DNA of 57,970 bases from Gnetum montanum. Taxonomy: Eukaryota > Streptophyta > Gnetopsida > Gnetales > Gnetaceae. Below, piece by piece: positions 1-10,680 of the stretch (position 1 is the stretch's first letter; every line of letters starts with the position of its first letter). A program made the position numbers and the translations under genes. Under the pieces are notes generated by a model. It was given only the letters and a program-made list of their open reading frames with translations. It did no database searches and was not told the origin of the DNA. The stretch lies in NCBI GenBank assembly GCA_015680685.1, contig MNCI01029393.1:47204-105173 (forward strand), given 5' to 3'.

Positions 1-1164
1 GAAAAAAGAAGAAAAAAAGAAGTGCCATAAAAAAAATCACTCCTCCCTTGTACTAAACGCCAAGTGATCGTACGCCTTGTTGTTATGGTACTCTCATAGT
101 TGTTCATCATGGGATGAAACAATGTGATGTCACTGTTTAGAGGAATGGACTTGGTCTTGATCTTGGAATGACGGGTTAATGACACATTAATCATGCTTTA
201 CACGCAGGATTCATTGTGCCCTGCGACAGTTACCTCATGTCCCGATCTCTACGATCCCTTTCTCTACTTCATCTCATCTCACTGTTCGTGTAATTGTAGC
301 TCGTGTCCCGTGTAACATAAAATTTTCATCTCATTCCGGTGATATTTACATGTGTGTGTTTTGTGGAGTTAGTGCAGATTACATTTAACCCTTCTAGTGC
401 CCACGGACACTTTAAGTGTGATTACACAAGGGCATAATAGGTTGAAACCTGCTTTGGGGAGGACCCACTTGTGTAATTTTGTTGTAATCTTCATTAATTC
501 TCTAGCTAGAACACACAATCTCTTACCCTCAGCTTAATTTTTCAATTGATTTTCTTTCCCTTATTACCATCACATAGCCTTTTTCTCTACCATCTGAGGT
601 CCTTATTGATAAATTCCACACCATCATAATTTTCGTGCCTTCAAAACTAGTTGAATTACCCTGGAACCCTTTAGTCCATATGTCCTTAGTTTACATCAAT
701 TAATTTCAAAAGAAATATTAAAAATTCGGTACATTCTCTACGACTTGCGATTGCGCGTCCCTTGCTTTCATATCCACAACTCGCTTGCTGGTACTCCGAT
801 TTTCATTCCGTTTGAACCTACTTGAACCCGGAGTGTTCAGCTTAGTCGTGGGGGAGGGGGCACATGCCGAATAGCGCATAAATTTTTTGAAATTCATCAT
901 CGCCCGAAGGACATCTTTAAGGGTAATTAGTTCTAAAATTAAGAATAAAATGTGTCAAAAACAATTTCATCCCCTTAGCTATACCAGAAAATTAAATTGG
1001 GAAACCACCTAAGCAAAGAGGACTCAACATTATAATCTTTCAGGGACATGTTCTTCCAATAATTAACATCACACGGAAATAAAGTAAATCTATTAAGGCA
1101 AGCAGTAAGGTATAACCTAACTTTGGTAACAACCTTACTAACGATTGGTCCCGTGTGATTGCAG

Positions 1165-1851
1165 ATGGTCCTGAAATGCGGACAACAGGAAGGTCCTGCT
1201 CAAGGTGCGATCGAATGATCTCAGAGAGGTGGAAGACACGATCCTACCAGACAACATGCAGAACAGGAGGAACAATCATTCAACTTTCATCAAGAAGATC
1301 CTCCTACCGTACGGTTTGGGTAGGCAGAAGCAGGAGATACCCTCTCTGAAAGCAGTGCCTGGTACTTAGGGGAAATGTACCAATTTTGGCACAACAAAGA
1401 AGAAGGCACCATAGTTAACAATTGTGGTGTGACTATTGATTTCTCTGTTCAAGCCATTCTGGAAGTATTAAACCTTCCGAATACAGGGCCAAAGGTTGCT
1501 CAGAACCAGCTGGACACTTTCAGAACTGAGCAACTTAATAAACTATTGACAGAGAATAAAAGGGTGGCAGAAGAAAAAGAGAAGGCTTTCTGGGTTGCCT
1601 CTATGGCACAAGTGCAAACTTACATGCATGCCAAGGCACTCAAGGCCTTACAAGAGGAGAAACTCCAGGCTGTACTTCAATGCTATCAAATCCCAGACCT
1701 GGAGCACAAGAAAAGGGAAAGACACCTATGGAGGAGTCATCGCCACCAGGAACTACATGAGTTCCAAATTTTTGTAAATATTCTGTGTGTTGTGTCTTTG
1801 TTTTGTTTTCTTCCCACACTGCGGCATCATCCCATTTCTTTTTCCAGTTAA
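1165..1851 (+). pseudogene. Post-pol ORF remnant with plant-mobile-domain-like motif
   Basis: This reading frame lies between pol and the 3' LTR, where Athila elements carry their extra (env-like) gene. The stretch starts just after an intron acceptor (tgattgcag, ending 1164). The first part (1165-1370) reads in one frame, and a frameshift near 1370 leads into a 158-residue open frame from 1375. That frame contains VTIDFSVQAILEVLNLPNTG, which resembles the signature of plant transposon-associated domains of the PMD / Transposase_32 type (a hydrophobic-D-F-x-x-x-A-I run ending in LP). Residues about 45-115 are rich in K, E, Q, A and L and probably form helices or a coiled coil. No signal peptide is visible, and an envelope role cannot be supported. 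E2 has a decayed copy at about 3780-3890. Confidence 0.5.
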
Positions 1852-1909
1852 TAATCCCATACCTATCCACTGTGTAATCACTGTAACTCGAGGACGAGTT
1901 TTCATTCAG

Positions 1910-1920
1910 TCATGGGGGTA
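1910..1920 (+). other. Polypurine tract of element E
   Basis: The G-rich run atgggggta directly precedes the LTR start TGATGA. The same arrangement occurs in G (53167-53178) and reversed in F (9246-9258). It would prime plus-strand DNA synthesis. The upstream text ctcgaggacgag is also shared with E2. Confidence 0.7.
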
Positions 1921-2960
1921 TGATGAGACCTGAATTACACATAGTGCTGATAGTCATGATATCACCACCCTATTGTATCATAGCCTTGTTGTATCAGTTG
2001 CCGTGATATCACCACCCTATCGTATCAGAGTTGCGATATCACGTCCTTCCCTGCGATATCACGTACGCGATATCGCAGTCAACCGTAATTTCTATAGATA
2101 AGAGGCGGCTCTCCCTCATTTGACATCCCAGTTTTAGTGTAGCGAAGCTCTGGCAGTTTGATCCCTCCAGAGTTAGAATTTTCCCATGTCTGCCCGCAGT
2201 GTGGTGAATGTGATTGTACAGTGTCTTTATTCGAGTGTGTCGTACTTGGACACGCACATGACCGGCAATAAAGATCGAGATTACTTCATCATTGCAGCAT
2301 TCACTTAGTTTATTTATTGTTATTTATTTCATGTTATTTATTGCTTTCATAGCGCGGTGTGTGTACGACTTAGCTACGAGCATCTACGGGTGTGTATGGC
2401 TAGTTAAGGAATCGGTTACTCATCACGAGTAGTCTCTCACCCTTAAACTCCTAGAAGCGGAACGAGTATGACTTGATTACGAGCATTTAAGTGTGACTGC
2501 TTGGTAGCCCAGTGGTGTAGCTAGGGGGATCTACGCTTGGTAACCCAGTGGCATATTTGGGGTCTCCGCTTGGTAATCCCAATGGCGTACCTAGGCCTAT
2601 GCTTGGTAGTCCCAGTGGCAGTCGTGCACGAGGTCCAAGATGTGTACGGTTGATCAAGGAATCGGTTGCTCGTCGCACTTAGGCTAGATTAGATTTCTTA
2701 CCCTTTTCCTCTTAGCTTAGAATTAATTAATATTATTTTTCACTGCCTTCAGGAGTAGCATTAGATTAGGACACATCATACACCTCATCTAGACTAAACC
2801 ATACGTGACATATGCAAAACTAGTCTAGATGGGAAGACAGTGAACTGCGACCTAAGGATAACTATCTAGATACCACAACTAGTCCATCTGCGGAGTTCGA
2901 CCGGATCGCGCGTGCGACGCTCGTTTCGTATGGTTGAGTGTAGGGGTACCTCACCACTCA
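1921..2960 (+). repeat. 3' LTR of element E
   Basis: Begins TGATGAGACC and ends in the family-wide terminal block ttgagtgtaggggtacctc followed by accactca. About 1 kb long. Its U3 (1945-2080) carries repeated gatatcac and gtatca words in both orientations. A poly(A)-type signal aataaag lies at about 2267. The terminal 40 bp are nearly the same as in E2, F and G, although the rest has diverged. The exact last base is uncertain (2960-2963), because the expected end CTCATCA reads CTCATGA here. Confidence 0.75.
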
Positions 2961-3390
2961 TGAAACATGTATAATGCTACTGGGTTATCAAATGTTAAGT
3001 GTTACTAGGATTACTAAGCATTACACATATGCTTGAAGTGGTTGTACTTATGTTTACTATTTAATTTATCTTGATTAATTACTTAATTATTTAAAAAATT
3101 AAAGGAAATTTATTTAAATATTAAATGCTTAAAAATAATTAATCTAATTCAAGTGCTAGAAGGTTTGATTAGAAAGATCGTCTTTATTTTTGCACACATT
3201 GAAGTGCTTAGGTACAATAGTGCTCAAATAAAGATTCGTACACTTTTTAGCTCCTATTGTGGGCACTTAGAAAATATTCTAACTCTTAAGTGGAAGAACT
3301 ACTAGAGCTTCATTACAACTATGAAATCTAATGCCATAAATGTGGTGGAAGATGCACATTTATAGGTATAACAAGATGCCCCATTTATGC
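2961..3390 (-). repeat. Reversed LTR fragment, F/G family
   Basis: Plus-strand text from about 2970 (ctgggttatcaaatgttaag, then gcttgaagtggttgtactta) matches the reversed F LTR at 8725-8830 and 44640-44700. Conservation extends to the reversed TATA region (tataggt near 3362). The conserved LTR terminus is missing on the left, so the fragment is truncated against the E LTR. No internal element sequence belongs to it. Confidence 0.65.
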
Positions 3391-4106
3391 GTACACATCA
3401 ACGAGTTAAACTCTGCATCGATGGGATCACATCGACAACATCTTGTTGACATGGCCAAACCATGATACTTCATCAAACAACAAGTAATAGTTGTCTATAC
3501 TCTATACGAGAAAGAGTTTGTTGATCAAAAAGATGCTTTGTAGAAGATGCATGTGGAAAATTCATAACTACAAGTAGTAAAGGCTAGCTACCAGCATCAA
3601 AAGGATGTTGTAGATAACTTGGTCAAACAAATGATGAATTATCAAGAACTATGAAAGATAGCCAGAGTGTCCAAGGAAGAACGAAGGCAGTTTACAGCAT
3701 AGTATCTAAAAGAAAATCAAATGTTCTCATAGCTACCATGCTCATGGGACATGGCAACTCCATTAAACATTAGTCAATTAGCATTGATGATACACGATCT
3801 TAGAATATAGGAGAAAGAGCTTCAAGTGTTGTTGAATCAATACTAACTTAAGAAGCCTGAATATAAAGAGAAGTAGCTGATAGAGGGGCCATCATTGTCA
3901 AGAACTTAATCTACATCGAGCTTTAATTTTTTTATCTTGGTTTGTAGTACAACTATGTTTAAATTTTGTAAAACACCACTATAGCATTTAGTGTTATGTA
4001 TATAGTTAGTCAATCATGTATAGTTAAATCTACCTCTCAATTTTGTAAGGGACTCTATCCTCATTTTGTTTTAACTCGAGGACAAGTTTCCATTTAGTCA
4101 TGGGGA
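3391..4106 (+). mobile_element. Element E2, remnant of the internal 3' region
   Basis: Decayed coding-like sequence leads into a PPT-like run (gtcatgggga, 4097-4106). Around 3780-3890 one frame, with stops, reads an alternating L/Q/K/E helix-like stretch resembling residues 80-115 of the E ORF at 1375-1851. The motif ctcgaggacaag (4074-4085) parallels ctcgaggacgag in E. No gag or pol is visible. Too decayed for a gene call. Confidence 0.5.
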
Positions 4107-4960
4107 TGTCATCAACGATATTGCATGAATGATGTTGTTTATCTGATATTGTAGCACATGCTACATCATCATCGATACAATATCTCGGGATGTGTATAAC
4201 TTTATAAATATGACACTTCGACACACGATCTACATAACTTTTCATTCCATAGTAACTAGACTATATTAGTTTGTTTTCATAACTTAGCATTAGAAGTGCG
4301 AATTCTTGTAGTGTGGTGTGACTTAATAAATAGAATCTTTGTTTAAACATTTTGTACTTGGGCACAAGTGTGACAAAAAATAAAGATCAAGCTATTTCTC
4401 ACCATTGCAACATTCTTCTAGTTTACTTTTTTCACTTAGCATAATGTTTATTGCATTCCTAGTTAATGTTTTACTTTTCTATGTACTTTATTGTTATTGT
4501 TATTAGTAAGCGAAATGAGTACAATTGATCTCAAGCACTTAAGTGTAATTGCTTGGTAAACCCAATAGTGTTATCACTTGGTACACCCAGTATTGTAATG
4601 CTTCGTATCCAAGCGATGGTTACACAAAACCCAAGGTGTGTTTGGAAGATCAAGGACGAATGCTCATTCCTAGCTAGGATAGATTCATTTACTTATCTCA
4701 CTTAGATTTAGAAACCATTTCCATTTTCATCATGTCTTCTAGGAGTAATAATGGCTAAACAACATCAACTATCATATACCTCACCCTAAGTTAATCCATA
4801 CCCGTAGATTTTACTAGCTCCAAGTGGGAAGACAATGGTCTCAAACTTCAATTCAATTACTAGCATATCAACATTTTCTATCTAAAAATTATAATCAAGC
4901 TACACATGAACACTTGTAACTTGTATGGTTGGGTGTTGGATTACTCCATCACTCATCACA
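4107..4960 (+). repeat. 3' LTR of element E2
   Basis: Starts TGTCATCAACG after the G-rich tract and ends catcactcatcaca, close to the F/G LTR terminus. The U3 contains a near-perfect palindrome around 4151-4166 (tgtagcacatgctaca) flanked by gatattg and caatatc, so the whole stretch can fold back. A TATA-like word (tttataaata) lies at about 4200 and aaataaagatc at about 4378. No primer site follows it, so it is a 3' LTR. Confidence 0.7.
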
Positions 4961-7446
4961 TAGGTTTTTATTTTCCTCTGCATTGCCTTATTACTGAAAA
5001 TGACAATTCTTTTGTTTCTTTGTTAAATATTAAGCAGTTAAGGATCTATTAGAGGTGCCCTTAATTCATAACGCTATCCTTCTAAAATATTTAAATAATA
5101 GCCTTAAAATATTTTTTATATGCCAAAAAGGGGCTTCTAATAATAGCTTGGAATTACATTAAAGTATGTTTTTATAGGAGTAGATTAAGCAAAAGTTATT
5201 TACTTAGTAAATTTGGTAAGTTCCTTATTTTTTTATTTTTGAATCCAAAGTATACGACTTTCTTTGATGACTAAATGTATTCTTAAATACTCTCTAGTTT
5301 CATTCAAAAAACTATAGAATCACCTTTTATTGATTTATCTTCTAATCCTATTACTACACAACTACACTACAAAAAATATTCAGTTTTCAAAAGAATCGTA
5401 AGTTCACTCTAATGTAATTTACCAACTAACCTTTTTGCTACACGTGTCTTGCAAAAAAAATGTTATAACTATTAAAAGTGATCAATCATTTCTAGTGTCT
5501 TTAATCTATGTCAAATAATAATTAATTTCGATTAATACTATCAATAAGCGTTAGGTTAATAGATTTTAGTCTTTTAAATGGTTTGAAGCCTTGTGAATTT
5601 TAAGTTATAAATGTTATGACCAATCATGTTTGGTTGAAAATGTTTTTGTGATCTTTAGTTCCCTATTGAAAGGAATATTTTTTGTTCAAGAATTATTTAC
5701 ATTGGAAGTAATAGATACATTTAATAAATTGTATGATTTACTTCAGTGATGTTATTTGGTGCATGTTTGAATATTCAATGAAAGTATAGAAGGCACAAGG
5801 TGAAAAGTTGAGAGAAAGGTGTTACTATACTAATAGTTGCACTACTAATATTTCAAAAGAGAAAAACACTCTTAGTGTTATTTTGCTAATACAGGCTCTT
5901 TCATTAGAGAGAGCAAGGGTTTTTCTTCACTAGTACAATGGATGAATGGTGTTGGATATTTAGTCATGACTTCAATGCTATGCTATTTTTTTAATTTATG
6001 ATTTATTTTTTATTTTCATTTTGACTATTATATGTAAATTTTAACTAATACAGTGGAGCCAAGGGAAGTTGGGGAATATAAAAAATGAAATTGACAATGG
6101 TTAGAAACAAGAAGGACTAGGTTAGTGTATTAATACCTCTTTTGGGTACCCAGAGGGTAACTCCCCAGGTAACAATGAGTTAATCTTATGTTTTTCCAAT
6201 GGATCTAATGTTTCTCTAGCAAAATTGAATTTTTAATGGATCTAATATTTCTTTAGCAAATTTGATTTTTTAAATAAATTTAATTTTTCTCACTTTGATT
6301 TTTCTCTAGTAAATCTAATTTCTTTACAACTTCCCTATGGGGAATTTTATATTACTCCCATATTCTTCAACCAATGTTGAAATTTTTGCTTCTTTATCAA
6401 TGCAAAATTTTTTGTTGATTATCAAAATACAAATTTACAAGATTCTAAGAAAAAATATGTGACACCTTCTAGTAATGTTGATGTAATTAAGATACCTGAT
6501 TTTGTTATTCTTAATGAAGTATATGAGTAATTAATTATTGATCTTTCATCACAATATGTATTCATTCAAATTTTGGATTACTTTGCAATCAAAATTTCAT
6601 TTCGTAGTTAAATGATGTGACAAAAAAATATGATACCCAGGTCATTCATGCGAGGTATTATTCTCATTTTTGTCTACTTATTAAGGGAGGCAATGCTTCA
6701 ATGATGCAATGTGCCCTAGATATGGGGTCTTTTATACATAAACGTGTAGTGTTGATCGTTCATAAGTGGGCTCTTGATTTTAATGTCCAATCTAAAAAAT
6801 ATGCTAAAGTTTCATGTTTTGTTGAGTTATATAATTTTTTATTGATTTTTCAAAAAGCTAAGTAGGAAATTGTTATACAATGCTGCTTTTAAGGACATTC
6901 AATCCAATTATCTAAATTTTATTTTTCTTTTCCTTCTTTTTCTTTAAAAAAATAAAATAATGTATGCATTGCTTCAGACTTTCAAATTTGATTATCATTA
7001 TTAGTTACCATTACACTTTTACTTTGCATTAAAGGTAGAGTATTTAAATCTATCTTACATGCTTCAAGGGTAGAACTAAAATTTTCCATTCTAAAAAAAT
7101 AAGTGGAGACCATAAATTTTTTTCCTTGGCTAGGATGATATAATGACAACTAGAGTTAGACATGACTTAAACTAAAAGAAAATAGTGAAGAAGGCTACTA
7201 GAATAGCAATTATTATCTTGTTTTTTTCTCATAAGTTAGCTTTAAGAGGAAGTATTCAAGCACCATCATCATCAATACATTTTACAATTCATTTTTCAAG
7301 AGAGAAACATCCTACTTATAATAATTAAAAAGGTCACATCCTATATCACTTTTTTTTGTAATGCAAATATCCCAAGTAACTCTAAATTATTCTTGATATT
7401 GTTGATTAACAATGAGGTGCTAATTTAATGCTAAGAGTGTTGGCTT
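4961..7446. other. AT-rich unassigned spacer
   Basis: About 2.5 kb of AT-rich DNA without LTR ends, primer sites or long reading frames. The only protein-like stretch is the fragment at 6617-6865. Poly-T and poly-A runs are common. I see no host gene or RNA gene here. Confidence 0.5.
6617..6865 (+). pseudogene. Possible DUF4283-like retroelement ORF1 fragment
   Basis: An uninterrupted 82-codon frame. The central part (roughly residues 24-62) has the order GG.A....AL..G......V.I.HKW..DF, then a loop and a hydrophobic V-E-L segment. This resembles DUF4283, a domain found in ORF1 proteins of plant LINEs and related zinc-knuckle proteins, where an R/K-W-x-P-x-F motif precedes a V-W-V-R-L segment. 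The proline and tryptophans expected in that segment are not present. No reverse transcriptase lies nearby. It could instead be a chance frame in AT-rich DNA. Confidence 0.3.
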
Positions 7447-7478
7447 TAATGAATCACATTTACGTTTGCTCCAACATT

Positions 7479-7514
7479 AGGTATGTGATGTTGGAGCTAC
7501 GACATCACATACCT
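7479..7514. promoter_or_regulatory. U3 inverted repeat in the G 5' LTR
   Basis: Two perfect 13-base arms (7479-7491 aggtatgtgatgt and 7502-7514 acatcacatacct) enclose a 10-base loop. Pairing extends outward through aacatta and tgatgtt with one mismatch. It lies about 60-95 bp upstream of the TATA box. Similar but not identical inverted words occur at the same place in the LTRs of E, E2 and F. Confidence 0.6.
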
Positions 7515-7571
7515 GATGTTAGGGTCTAGATGCAACGTCACATATGCAACATCAAAGTGTAAACTCTAAGC

Positions 7572-7579
7572 CTATAAAT
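7572..7579 (+). promoter_or_regulatory. TATA box of the G 5' LTR
   Basis: TATAAATA inside the LTR. The counterpart in the 3' LTR is at 53280-53287. It would mark the U3/R boundary about 30 bp downstream. Confidence 0.65.
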
Positions 7580-8091
7580 ACAGAACCTAGGCTCCAATTT
7601 TCATAATTAGTTTTTTGTCATTCNGCTCTTTACTTTAATGCATTTGAATTAAGAAATTTATTTCCAGTTGTTAATGAACATGAGCATGACCACTTCAAGA
7701 ATTCATATAGTACTTGGTAACCTAGCAATGCTTAATGTTTGGTAGCCCAATAGCGCTATATGTGTTCAAGAAAGTGGGGCGGTTACTTGTGTTAGGCTAG
7801 ATAGGCCATAATGAATTAGATTTTAAATTACTCTACTCTTCATTCTTATTGTAGTTGACCAAATCTATAAAATATAAAGTAAGAAAAATCATATACCTCA
7901 ATTACACTTAAATCATACCCTTGAACCTCACAAGCGTAGTTGGGAAGACAATGAACATTCTTAACACCCATTTCACTTCCTACAAGAGCTAGTGCACTAG
8001 ATAACTATAGGTCCATGGAATTTGAGTAGATCGCACATAATGCCTTGGTGATTTATATGGTTGGGCGTAGGGGTACCTCACCACTCATCAT

Positions 8092-8109
8092 TGGCATCAT
8101 TGATGGGAA
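8092..8109 (+). other. Primer-binding site of G (tRNA-Asp)
   Basis: One base after the LTR. The 18 bases tggcatcattgatgggaa match the complement of the tRNA-Asp 3' end (TGGCGCCGTTGCCGGGGA) at 12 of 18 positions. Five of the six mismatches are C-to-T or G-to-A changes. tRNA-Asp priming is known for Athila-type elements. Confidence 0.75.
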
Positions 8110-8249
8110 CCTTTTTGTTGTTTCATGCACTATCTAAGACCTAGTGAAATGTATTTAAATCATTGGAACAGACCTTAGAGTCATATACTATTTTACCATT
8201 ACTACAACAATTGTTAGAGCACACTATGATTTTTATTTCACTAACTAAA

Positions 8250-8383
8250 TTTTTTTTCTTTTCACAAGAGCGCTTCTATGCCTAAGACTAATAAAGCTTA
8301 TCTACTAAAGCCTCAACAGTATTGAATTATATATACTCATCATGATGAGTATGTATCGAACTTCACCTTCATCCTACACCAAG
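8250..8383 (+). pseudogene. G gag, N-terminal piece (left of F insertion)
   Basis: This text aligns with the gag start of F (minus strand, about 44130-43990): the words agagcgcttct, aaagcctcaa and ccttcatcctaca occur in both. The reading frame is interrupted by stops in both copies. The sequence breaks at 8383 and resumes at 45074. 8379-8383 is the left copy of the CCAAG target duplication of F. Confidence 0.7.
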
Positions 8384-9245
8384 TGATGAGTAGCGAGGTA
8401 CCCCTACACCCAACCATACGAATCACTAAGGTGTTACATGCAATTCGATCGAATTTTGTGGACCTATAGTTATCTCATACACTAGTTTCTCTAGGAAGTG
8501 AAATGATGTTGAGAATGTTCGTTATCTTCCCAACTACACTTGTGAGGCTCAAGGATATGGTTTAAGTGTAATTGAGATATATGAATTTTTGTGGTTTTAT
8601 ATTTTATGGATGTAATCACCTACAAAAAGAATAAGGGTAGAGTAGATTAAAAACTAAAGTCTATTGCTTAGCTAGCCTAACACAAGTAACTGTCTCACTT
8701 TCCTGAACACATCCTGAATGCATATAGCACTGCTAGGCTATCAAACGTTAAGCATTGTTGGGTTACCAAGTACTATATGAATGCTTAAAGTGGTCATGCT
8801 TGCATTCATTAATTGTTGGAAATAAATTGCTTAATTCAAATGTATTAAAATAAAGAGTGAGAAAGTAAAATGCATTAAAGGAAATATTAAGCTATTCTCA
8901 ATGCTACAAGGATTGTTAAAAGAGTTCATTTTATTCCTGTTACATTATTGTGCTCTACATTAGTGCTCGAACAAAGGACCATACACACTTTAGACTCCTT
9001 CTGTGGGCACTCAAAAAATATTCCAACTCTAAGGAAAATAAACTGTACAAGCTTTGCTACTTTGACTAAGAATGACTAAAACTAATTTAAAATGGGAGCC
9101 TAGGCATGGTATTTATAGACTTGGGGAATATACCTTGACATTAGATATGCAATGTTGGACCAAGGCCTCGACATCATGTACATGACATCGTGGCTTTGAT
9201 GTTGTGTACCCAATGTCAAAGCAGATAATAAATGGTGGTTCATCA
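8384..9245 (-). repeat. 3' LTR of element F
   Basis: On the minus strand it runs from TGATGAACC (9245) to CTCATCA (8384). The ends form a 6-bp inverted repeat, TGATGA/TCATCA. 862 bp, aligned with 44288-45068 along its length. Reversed TATA box (tatttata) near 9112. U3 contains the palindrome catgtacatg (about 9177) and other inverted words around it. Confidence 0.9.
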
Positions 9246-9258
9246 TTCCCCCATGATT
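9246..9258 (-). other. Polypurine tract of F
   Basis: Minus-strand aatcatgggggaa lies directly before the LTR start. It has the same position and nearly the same text as in E and G. Confidence 0.75.
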
Positions 9259-9599
9259 AAATGAAAAATCATCCTTGAGTGAAGAAGAGGAGGAACACGT
9301 TATTTACAACATAACATATTGGGTAGGTATGGAATTATTAACTAACATTACAAATTAACTTAGATGAAACAGATAGACTTTGAGTGCCCAAGTGTATGGA
9401 ATTACAATTTCCACAACATTGGGTGTTCATGAGAAGAGGAGTGAACACCCTGGAGAATATTAACATCCAACACCTCTTGGCAATAGAAGAATGAGAGAGA
9501 GCGAGAGAAGAGAGTCAATGAATATGAATGATCATCATTATGTGGTACTACTGCATCATCCTTGGTAAAGATAGTCTTGCTTCTTGTCCATGCTTTCCA

Positions 9600-9601
9600 C
9601 T
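9600..9601 (-). promoter_or_regulatory. Intron-acceptor-like site downstream of pol, F
   Basis: Minus strand reads ttgttgtgattgtag then tggaaagcatgg. The same junction is at 52828-52829 in G (ttgtgattatag) and at 1163-1164 in E (gtgtgattgcag). The AG is kept in all three although the neighbourhood has diverged. Confidence 0.5.
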
Positions 9602-10439
9602 ACAATCACAACAAAATCATGAATTAGTATGTAATGTGTAACACATAATTGTTAAATGCCTTATCTCATCAGTGGCTACACTCAGCTAGGTTATGATTGT
9701 GGTTGACTGGTTCCTTAAGTAGTGTTAGCAGGAAGGCTGATAGATAAGTTTAATTAAATTAAGTGGTCCATTGAATTGAAAAAGTTCAATACAAGAAAGT
9801 ATTTAAAGAGGGTATACGAATTCACAATAATGAAAAGAAGAATTCATTGAAAATTGTTATGAAGATGTGTATAATTGGATGTCATTAATTATGAAAGTGT
9901 CTATGGATAAATAACTTCACTAACCCAACCAAAAGTTATGCAAGTGGGTCCTCCCCAAAGTAGGCATAGGCCTCTTATGCCCTTTCATAACTTCAAACCA
10001 AATAGTCTGTGGGCCCTATGGATGATTAATGGTTATAGAAGTTAAGTACAAAAATCCAAAAGAAACTAATTAAGAATTTTGACACCTCAAACTAGGACAT
10101 CGAACCAAAACATGAAACCAACATTGAGGTGAGACATGGGAAGCATAGATGGATGAGAGAGAGAAATTGGAATGGAGTTCCTAATTATGATCACATGAAA
10201 TCCCTTATGGATTTTATGATTAAATGACTTGATAGGATCCATCCTTAGTCTAAACCAAAACCAACGATGTTCAATGACTTCACATCGACACTCTAAGACT
10301 AATTCATCTCCTAAGACACAAGAGTGCTCCCATAGAACAACCACTATTCCAAATTAGAGAAGGAGTAGGAAGCGAAGAAGGGCCTTAGTTAGAGGAGATT
10401 AGTCCCATAAACAATGCTTGTAGTCCATTTATTCTATCT

Positions 10440-10680
10440 AAGGGGTGTGCCTTGAATTCCCATTGTTTTATTTTGTTTTGTTTTGTTTGAAATGGAAACC
10501 ACACCACGCAAAGACACATGCATTTATTTTGTCCAAGGGGTGTGCTTTGGATCCCAATCTTTTTCTTTTCTTTTCTTGACGAGAACCACACCATGCAAGG
10601 ATGTATGCATTTATTTTATTCAAGGAATGTGCTTTGAATTCACATCATTTTTTTATGAGAACCACATCATGTAAGGACTT
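10440..10680 (-). repeat. Tandem 3'-region repeat in F (about 85 bp x 3)
   Basis: Three diverged units, each with a variant of accacaccatgcaaggat, then atgcatttattttgtccaag, then gtgtgctttgaatt and a T-rich run. The homologous triplet in G is at 51744-51975. It is therefore older than the split of the two copies. No coding meaning is seen. Confidence 0.65.

Larger units (their letters stand above)
1..2960 (+). mobile_element. Element E, 3' part of an Athila-like Ty3 retrotransposon
   Basis: The window opens inside the 3' non-pol region of a plus-strand LTR element. A short block near 445-475 (ctttggggaggacccactt) recurs in the same place in G (about 52450) and, reversed, in F (about 9945), so all three belong to one family. 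A splice-acceptor-like site follows at 1163-1164, then a coding remnant (1165-1851), a G-rich tract (1910-1920) and an LTR. Gag and pol lie outside the window. Assignment to the Athila-like family rests on this shared layout and on the common LTR 3' end, not on an E polymerase sequence. Confidence 0.7.
7447..8090 (+). repeat. 5' LTR of element G
   Basis: Starts taatgaatca (decayed TGATGAATCA, compare 53179) and ends ccactcatca directly before the primer site. It is 644 bp against 842 bp for the 3' LTR. The missing 213 bp (equivalent to 53331-53543) fall exactly at the single N at 7624. TATA box tataaata at 7572-7579. A strong U3 hairpin lies at 7479-7514. Confidence 0.85.

Noticed and set aside
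718-900. 60-codon minus frame at the left edge
   Set aside because: No motif, no support in F or G at the equivalent place.
1375-1851. Calling the E ORF a viral-type envelope protein
   Set aside because: No signal peptide or clear transmembrane pair. The only recognisable stretch resembles a plant mobile domain.
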